Shown here piece after piece: positions 23,777 through 28,809 of a stretch of 28,809 nucleotides of DNA (its first letter is position 1; each line of letters opens with the position of its first letter). The DNA is from JADKIH01 sp043747595 (lineage in GTDB: Bacteria > Bacteroidota > Bacteroidia > AKYH767-A > 2013-40CM-41-45). The notes below the pieces were generated by a model. The model was not told the origin of the DNA. It was given only the letters and a program-made list of their open reading frames with translations, and searched no databases. The stretch is taken from assembly GCA_043747595.1 (NCBI GenBank), contig JAYTOX010000039.1, forward strand, positions 1-28,809, given 5' to 3'. The position numbers and the translations under genes are program-made.

Positions 23777-24820
23777 ATGAAAAACAAAATTTTGCTATTT
23801 ACACTGTGTGTATTTACATTTTCCTCGTGTAAAAAAGATAGCCCTATCGAAACAACTTCCCCATCCGGATTTTCCGCATCATCTGCCTCTGGCGTTTATA
23901 TTGCAAATGAAGGCTTGTACAACAATGGAAATGGTTCGGTAAGTTACTATAGCGGCTCAGGATCGGGATCAATCAAAGACGTGTACCAACAAGTGAACAA
24001 CACAACTTTAGGCGACATCGTTCAAAGTCTTACTAAGGTGAATAATAAGATCTACATCGTAGTAAACAACTCTTCAAAGATTGAAGTTGCAGACATCACT
24101 ACGATGAAAAAAATAACTACTATCACCGGACTAACATCTCCTCGCTATCTGCTGCAAATTAGCACCAGTAAAGCGTACGTTACAGATCTATTTGCAGGAT
24201 CAATTTCTATAGTCGATTTAAATACTAATTCTGTTACCGGTCATATATTACTAAACGGCTCGACTGAACAATTAATAATGTACAACGGAAAAGTATACGT
24301 TACAAATATGTCGACGTCGTACCTTTATGTAATTAATCCATCTACCGATAATGTAACCGACAGTGTATTAATAGGCACAGGCGGAAATTCAATTGTGTTA
24401 GATAAGAACAATAAACTCTGGGTGCTTTGTGGCGGAGATTACAACTTAAATATTACTTCCAGCCTTCATCGAGTTGATCCAAACACCTTAACCGACGAAT
24501 TCGGAATTGATTTTCCGGCTTCCACTTTCATCAATCGCTTATCGATTAACGAAGCAAAAGATGAATTATATTTTCTGAATTATAATGTTTACCAAATGAA
24601 TATCCTGGATACAAATTTACCAAGTAGCGAATTCATTGCTGCGAATGGCAAAAATTTCTATGGCTTAGGATTCAACAATACATTGAACCAAATTTATGTT
24701 TCTGATGGAGTAGACTTTCAACAGGCCGGAAGAGTGTATCGCTACAATGACACCGGAACTGAACTAGGAAGTTTTGGTGTGGGAATAATACCCGGCAACT
24801 TTTTATTCTTAGGGAATTAA
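23777..24820 (+). CDS. BtuG-like cobalamin-binding surface lipoprotein (DUF5074/YncE-type beta-propeller)
   Basis: 347 residues. The signal ends in F-S-S-C18-K-K-D, a lipobox with a charged export-type tail. The mature protein consists of repeated propeller blades (V-N-N-K-I-Y-I-V-V-N-N-S-S-K-I-E-V, S-T-S-K-A-Y-V-T-D-L, Y-N-G-K-V-Y-V-T-N) of the YncE/DUF5074 type. Known: in Bacteroides, BtuG is a surface propeller lipoprotein that binds B12 very tightly and works with BtuB. Here the start codon is one base after the receptor stop, under the same riboswitch, so co-translation is likely. The identification as BtuG rests on fold and context, not on recognised binding residues. Confidence 0.8.
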   Translation: MKNKILLFTLCVFTFSSCKKDSPIETTSPSGFSASSASGVYIANEGLYNNGNGSVSYYSGSGSGSIKDVYQQVNNTTLGDIVQSLTKVNNKIYIVVNNSSKIEVADITTMKKITTITGLTSPRYLLQISTSKAYVTDLFAGSISIVDLNTNSVTGHILLNGSTEQLIMYNGKVYVTNMSTSYLYVINPSTDNVTDSVLIGTGGNSIVLDKNNKLWVLCGGDYNLNITSSLHRVDPNTLTDEFGIDFPASTFINRLSINEAKDELYFLNYNVYQMNILDTNLPSSEFIAANGKNFYGLGFNNTLNQIYVSDGVDFQQAGRVYRYNDTGTELGSFGVGIIPGNFLFLGN

Positions 24821-24823
24821 TCA

Positions 24824-24860
24824 AAAAAAATCCTTTCTCGAATTGAGAAAGGATTTTTTT
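24824..24860. terminator. Bidirectional terminator between the btuG-like gene and the DUF58 gene
   Basis: AAAAAAATCCTTTCTC (24824-24839) pairs perfectly with GAGAAAGGATTTTTTT (24845-24860) around a 5-base loop, giving T-runs for both strands. It starts 4 bp after the plus gene and overlaps the stop codon of the minus gene. Confidence 0.9.
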
Positions 24861-25779
24861 AACCCATTCGCTCTCTCTTCAATAAGTAAGGCAAAAGAAT
24901 GTTCTTATATCCTTCGTTAATATCTGCTTCAATAAAATCAATTTTGAATTGAGCACATTTCAATTTCAATTCGTGCTTGAAATTTTTCATCGAACTAATA
25001 TACGTATCACGAATTTCATTTGAATGGACTTTTACTTCTTCTCCACTCTCGACATCGATAAATAGATACGGCCGATTTTCAAACTTAAAATCTTCTTCTG
25101 TCTTTTTATCGGTCACGTGAAACAACACAACCTCATGCTTATTATGTTTTAAATGTTGTAAAGCACTAAAAAGCTCTTCCGGATCATTGCTATTATCCAT
25201 CATATCGCTGAAGATAATAACAAGCGAACGTTTATGGATTGTCTCAGCAATTTCATGCAACGCTTGTGCTCCCATTGTTTTCGTACCGGTCTGAATGGCT
25301 GGATCAGTGATCCGTTTTTCCATTTCTGCAAAAAGCATTTTGTGATGCACCGAACTCGACTTAGCTTTTGTATTGATCTCTATCTGATCTGAAAATATAC
25401 TTAAGCCAACCGCATCACGTTGCATTCGCAGCATATAAGCAATCGCAGCTGCTGCGTGAACACTAAAATTAATTTTGTTCAACACTTTCCCTTTACTCTC
25501 ATCTGGAAAATGCATCGAAGAAGAATTATCGATGATTAACTGACAACGCAAATTCGTTTCTTCTTCATAGCGTTTCACAAATAGTTTATCGGTACGACCG
25601 AATAAACGCCAATCGATGTGTTTAGTCGATTCGCCTTTGTTGTACAAACGATGTTCAGCAAACTCTACAGAGAAACCATGAAACGGACTTTTGTGTAAAC
25701 CGGTAATAAAACCTTCGACTACTTGCTTAGCAAGAAGTTCTAAGTGGGAGAGTTGTTGTATGTCGCCGGTATTGATCAT
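24859..25779 (-). CDS. DUF58 domain protein (VWA-like)
   Basis: 306 residues, cytoplasmic, no signal peptide. The DUF58 core is clear: F-A-E-H-R-L-Y-N-K-G-E-S-T-K-H-I-D-W-R-L-F-G-R-T-D-K (about 40-65) and K-R-Y-E-E-E-T-N, followed by the MIDAS-like D84-N-S86-S-S88 and a von Willebrand A-like fold to the end. Proteins of this type usually sit with MoxR AAA ATPases in Bat-type operons and are thought to help assemble or activate metal-dependent proteins. Here the neighbours are trxA and dnaE, a gene order I recall from other Bacteroidota. No MoxR gene is in view. The last codons form part of a terminator hairpin. Confidence 0.9.
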   Translation of the reverse strand: MINTGDIQQLSHLELLAKQVVEGFITGLHKSPFHGFSVEFAEHRLYNKGESTKHIDWRLFGRTDKLFVKRYEEETNLRCQLIIDNSSSMHFPDESKGKVLNKINFSVHAAAAIAYMLRMQRDAVGLSIFSDQIEINTKAKSSSVHHKMLFAEMEKRITDPAIQTGTKTMGAQALHEIAETIHKRSLVIIFSDMMDNSNDPEELFSALQHLKHNKHEVVLFHVTDKKTEEDFKFENRPYLFIDVESGEEVKVHSNEIRDTYISSMKNFKHELKLKCAQFKIDFIEADINEGYKNILLPYLLKRERMG

Positions 25780-25830
25780 TGATTGTTCGTACTATTTTGT
25801 TTTTCGTTTTTACAGAAAAATATTTTCAAT

Positions 25831-25864
25831 AAAAAAGCCGGAAGAAAAACTCCTCCGACTTTTA
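25831..25864 (-). terminator. Terminator downstream of trxA
   Basis: On the minus strand GTCGGA pairs with TCCGGC (one G-U pair) around an A/G-rich loop. It is preceded by AAAA and followed by TTTTTT. It lies 16 bp past the trxA stop. Confidence 0.7.
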
Positions 25865-25879
25865 TTTTTTTGAATTAGA

Positions 25880-26200
25880 TCAAACGATTTGTGCGTTTAA
25901 TTTTCCTGCCAAAATTGATTTTGGAACAGCACCAACTTGCTTGTCTACGATCTCGCCATTTTTGAAAATCAAAAGTGTAGGTATGTTACGGATACCGTAA
26001 TTCATAGATATATTCGGATTTGTATCGACATTCACTTTGCCAATAACTGCTTTCCCATCAAAATCTTTCGCTAATTCTTCAACGATTGGCCCAACCATTC
26101 TGCAGGGTCCACACCATTCTGCCCAAAAATCAACCAATACCGGTTTGTCCGATTTAAGAACTAATTCCTCAAAGTTCGCATCTGTAATCTCGATTGCCAT
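25880..26200 (-). CDS. trxA: Thioredoxin
   Basis: 106 residues, full family length. The redox-active W29-C30-G-P-C33 motif, buried D24, cis-Pro74 in N-I-P-T-L and G-x-x-x-D-K-x-V-G-A match cytosolic thioredoxin 1. It reduces disulfides in ribonucleotide reductase and other targets, using thioredoxin reductase. There is no signal peptide or lipobox, so it is cytoplasmic. It lies between dnaE (146 bp upstream) and the DUF58 gene and has its own terminator downstream. Confidence 0.97.
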   Translation of the reverse strand: MAIEITDANFEELVLKSDKPVLVDFWAEWCGPCRMVGPIVEELAKDFDGKAVIGKVNVDTNPNISMNYGIRNIPTLLIFKNGEIVDKQVGAVPKSILAGKLNAQIV

Positions 26201-26346
26201 TTTATTGTTATTTAAACTTGTTAATGAATAATTTCAATTATAAAGTCAATTTTCAAGCCGCAAGCCATTCAACTGACACATCGTCACTTCTCCTCTTTTG
26301 TCTTTCTTTCTTAACGAATAGCCGCACAAGATAGTTTAAACTGTCG

Positions 26347-28809
26347 TTAATATTCCAATTCTGCCATTTTTTCTAACCGGTCGAGCAAATCGTTCTCAGG
26401 ATTCACACGGTATTTTTTGCTCGGCAAATCGATGTTTAACTGAGGGTTGGCCGGATCATAAATTTTGAACTTTAAAATACAGCTTCCCGGCTTATCTTGA
26501 TTCGACAAATTAACAGCAGTAATCAGATTTGTAATCCACGTAGAACTTAATTTGTCGACAGGAAGTTTTAAAGTCAAATTCTTCATCATCTTTTCGCGCA
26601 TGTCGGCTAAAAGTTGAATAGAACTAATTTTAAATTCCACATTACCGGGCTGCTTATATCGGTCTTGCAGTTTTCCTTTGATGAAAATAAACTCACCAAT
26701 ATTCAGCCACATCTTAAATTTCAGATAATCTTCGCCGAACAAATATAATTCATAGCTGTCATTATAATCTTCGATTGTAAATGACGCAAAAGGTTTTCCA
26801 TTTTTACTCATGCGATGATTTACCGCAGTTACCATAGCTCCGATTGTAATCTCTTTATTCTTGTTCTTCTCAACTTCGTTAAGATCTTTGATCCTTTGCA
26901 TCTTTCTCAACTCTATGCGGTACAAATCGAGCGGATGACCTGAGATGTAAAAACCGATTACTTCTTTTTCGAATTTCAAACGAACCAGACTCGGCCATTC
27001 TTCTGTTTTTTGAATAACAGGTTCAGGCATTTCTACTCCACTGCTCTCGCCAAAGAGCGAATGCTGCGAACTTGTTTTCGACTCTTGATAGCTGTAACCG
27101 TACTTTACAATTTTTTCAAGAAATGTTGGATAGTCTTTTTCAGCAGCGAAAAAATTTGCTCGATGCATTCCTTCAAACGAATCAAATCCCCCGGCATACG
27201 CCATACTTTCGAATGTCTTCTTACTAACTGTTCGTAAGTTTACTCTTTTTACAATGTCGAATATATTTTTAAACGGACCATTCAAATCACGCTCATCGAT
27301 GATGCCTTGTACTGCTGCTTCACCAACACCTTTAATTGCTCCTAAACCAAATCGTATTTGTCCATTTTTATTTACTCCGAAATTATAAATACTCTCATTC
27401 ACATCAGGACCAAGAACAGGAACTCCCATTCTTCTACATTCCTCCATGAAAAAAGTAATCTTGTCAATATTACTCAAGTTATGAGTTAATACCGAAGCCA
27501 TATATTCTGCCGGATAGTGCGCTTTGAGATACGCCGTTTGAAAGGCTACAAATGCATAACAGGTAGAGTGCGATTTGTTGAATGCATAAGCTGCAAATGA
27601 TTCCCAATCGCCCCAAATTTTTTCACAGACTTTTGCATCGTGACCATTTTTCATACACCCTTCAACAAACTTCGATTTCATTTTGTCGAGTACTTCCTTC
27701 TGCTTTTTACCCATGGCCTTCCGTAAAGTATCGGCATCGCCTTTGGTAAAGCCTGCCAACTTTTGAGAAAGCAACATCACCTGCTCTTGATAAACGGTGA
27801 TACCATACGTTTCTGTTAGATATTCTTCCATAACGGGAAGATCAAAGCTTACTGCTTCTTTTCCATTCTTACGGGCAATAAAATTTGGAATGTACTCGAG
27901 TGGTCCCGGACGATAAAGCGCATTCATAGCGATCAAATCTTCAAACTTATCGGGCTTTAACTCCTTCAAATATTTTTGCATCCCTACCGACTCAAACTGA
28001 AATGTTCCGTTTGTTTCGGCACGTTGATACAACTCTAATGTCTTTTTATCGTCGAGAGGAATCTCATCAATATTTATTTTCACTCCATGATTTCGTTCGA
28101 TGTTAATCAATGCATCGCGAATAATCGTAAGCGTTTTCAATCCTAAGAAGTCCATCTTTATTACCCCTGCATCTTCAATTACTTTTCCGTCGAATTGAGT
28201 AATGAGCAACTCTGTTTCTTTCGAAGTAGCAACAGGTATAATATCGGTAAGATCTTTCGGAGCAATGATAATTCCGGCTGCATGAAGTCCGGTGTTTCTT
28301 ACCGAACCTTCAAGTATAACTGCTTCCTTCAGCACTCTGGCAGAAAGATCTTTTCCATTGTATATGGCACGCAGCGTCTTCACATCTTCAAGGTCTTCAG
28401 AAGAAAGTCCCTCTTTTGTTTTCAAACTTTTTTCGCCATCTATTGGAGCATGAATTAATCTGTTCAACTCAATTCCTGGACGATCAGGAACTAATTTCGC
28501 AAGCGCATTCGAATCTTGCAGCGGCAAATCCATTACTCGAGCTACATCTTTAATGCTCATCTTCGCTGCCATCGTACCATAGGTTACGATTTGCGCAACT
28601 TGATTTTTTCCGTACTTTTCTACAACATAATCAATCACCTTTTGACGACCAACATCGTCAAAGTCTGTATCAATATCGGGCATGCTCTTACGATCCGGAT
28701 TTAAAAATCGCTCGAAAAGTAAATTATATTTTATCGGATCAATGTTCGTGATACCTATACAATAGGCAACAGCAGAGCCGGCAGCAGAACCACGACCCGG
28801 ACCAATGAA
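26347..28809 (-). CDS. dnaE: DNA polymerase III subunit alpha, C-terminal part (runs off the window)
   Basis: The frame is open to the right edge; the ATG at 28683 lies inside the catalytic motif and is not the start. 820 codons are visible. They begin with G-P-G-R-G-S-A-A-G-S-A, then P44-D45-I-D47-T-D-F, whose first two Asp match catalytic D401 and D403 of E. coli, and K-M-D220-F-L-G-L-K-T-L-T, matching D555. The fingers (Y-Q-E-Q-V-M-L-L, A-F-N-K-S-H-S), helix-hairpin-helix region and an OB-fold near the C terminus (I-T-I-G-A-M-V-T-A-V with F-T-I-E-D) follow. The PHP domain and the N-terminal ~350-400 residues are outside. It is the replicative polymerase. The DnaE type, not PolC, is normal for this phylum. 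Confidence 0.97.
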   Translation of the reverse strand, partial: FIGPGRGSAAGSAVAYCIGITNIDPIKYNLLFERFLNPDRKSMPDIDTDFDDVGRQKVIDYVVEKYGKNQVAQIVTYGTMAAKMSIKDVARVMDLPLQDSNALAKLVPDRPGIELNRLIHAPIDGEKSLKTKEGLSSEDLEDVKTLRAIYNGKDLSARVLKEAVILEGSVRNTGLHAAGIIIAPKDLTDIIPVATSKETELLITQFDGKVIEDAGVIKMDFLGLKTLTIIRDALINIERNHGVKINIDEIPLDDKKTLELYQRAETNGTFQFESVGMQKYLKELKPDKFEDLIAMNALYRPGPLEYIPNFIARKNGKEAVSFDLPVMEEYLTETYGITVYQEQVMLLSQKLAGFTKGDADTLRKAMGKKQKEVLDKMKSKFVEGCMKNGHDAKVCEKIWGDWESFAAYAFNKSHSTCYAFVAFQTAYLKAHYPAEYMASVLTHNLSNIDKITFFMEECRRMGVPVLGPDVNESIYNFGVNKNGQIRFGLGAIKGVGEAAVQGIIDERDLNGPFKNIFDIVKRVNLRTVSKKTFESMAYAGGFDSFEGMHRANFFAAEKDYPTFLEKIVKYGYSYQESKTSSQHSLFGESSGVEMPEPVIQKTEEWPSLVRLKFEKEVIGFYISGHPLDLYRIELRKMQRIKDLNEVEKNKNKEITIGAMVTAVNHRMSKNGKPFASFTIEDYNDSYELYLFGEDYLKFKMWLNIGEFIFIKGKLQDRYKQPGNVEFKISSIQLLADMREKMMKNLTLKLPVDKLSSTWITNLITAVNLSNQDKPGSCILKFKIYDPANPQLNIDLPSKKYRVNPENDLLDRLEKMAELEY

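Overview
The window comes from an AT-rich (mid-30s % GC by eye) member of the phylum Bacteroidota. The evidence is a SusC/SusD pair, four proteins ending in type IX secretion (T9SS) type A sorting domains with a YPNP/FPNP motif, lipoproteins with a C-K-K-D start, DUF5723 and DUF2779 proteins, and a dnaE-trxA-DUF58 gene order. I cannot place it to genus. Start codons were chosen at ATGs that put a signal peptide or lipobox at the N terminus. Several longer frames begin at TTG or GTG and are over-extended.

Left part (1-7709). A 5'-truncated secreted protein made of tandem 80-residue PKD domains ends in a sorting domain and a clear terminator. A loosely packed region follows: a small cysteine-containing protein, a 571-bp stretch with only a possible remnant reading frame, a DUF2779 protein combining a PD-(D/E)XK nuclease with a DEDDy-type exonuclease fold, an unknown 130-residue protein, a seven-bladed SBBP propeller protein with PKD and sorting domains, and a small secreted MORN/YwqK-like protein. 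All of these after the first gene lie on the minus strand.

Middle part (8156-20778, plus strand). A SusC/SusD pair is followed by a LamG/Ig protein with a peptide-N-glycosidase F-like region and then by a PorU-like C25-family protein whose catalytic His and Cys both appear lost. A DUF5723 outer-membrane protein comes last. The stops of SusD, the PNGase F-like gene and the PorU-like gene are each followed at once by members of one family of near-perfect palindromes. After the PorU-like gene the palindrome is amplified into a seven-copy, mostly 55-bp-period array. This array is the most unusual DNA structure in the window.

Right part (20851-28809). mscL (minus) is separated from the DUF5723 gene by a bidirectional terminator. 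A cobalamin riboswitch then precedes a TonB-dependent receptor and, one base later, a beta-propeller surface lipoprotein. This reads as a BtuB-BtuG vitamin B12 capture operon. On the minus strand follow DUF58, thioredoxin and the C-terminal two-thirds of the replicative DNA polymerase DnaE, which runs off the right edge.

Apart from the housekeeping genes (mscL, trxA, dnaE), the theme is envelope and surface biology: T9SS cargo, nutrient-import outer-membrane complexes and B12 capture.
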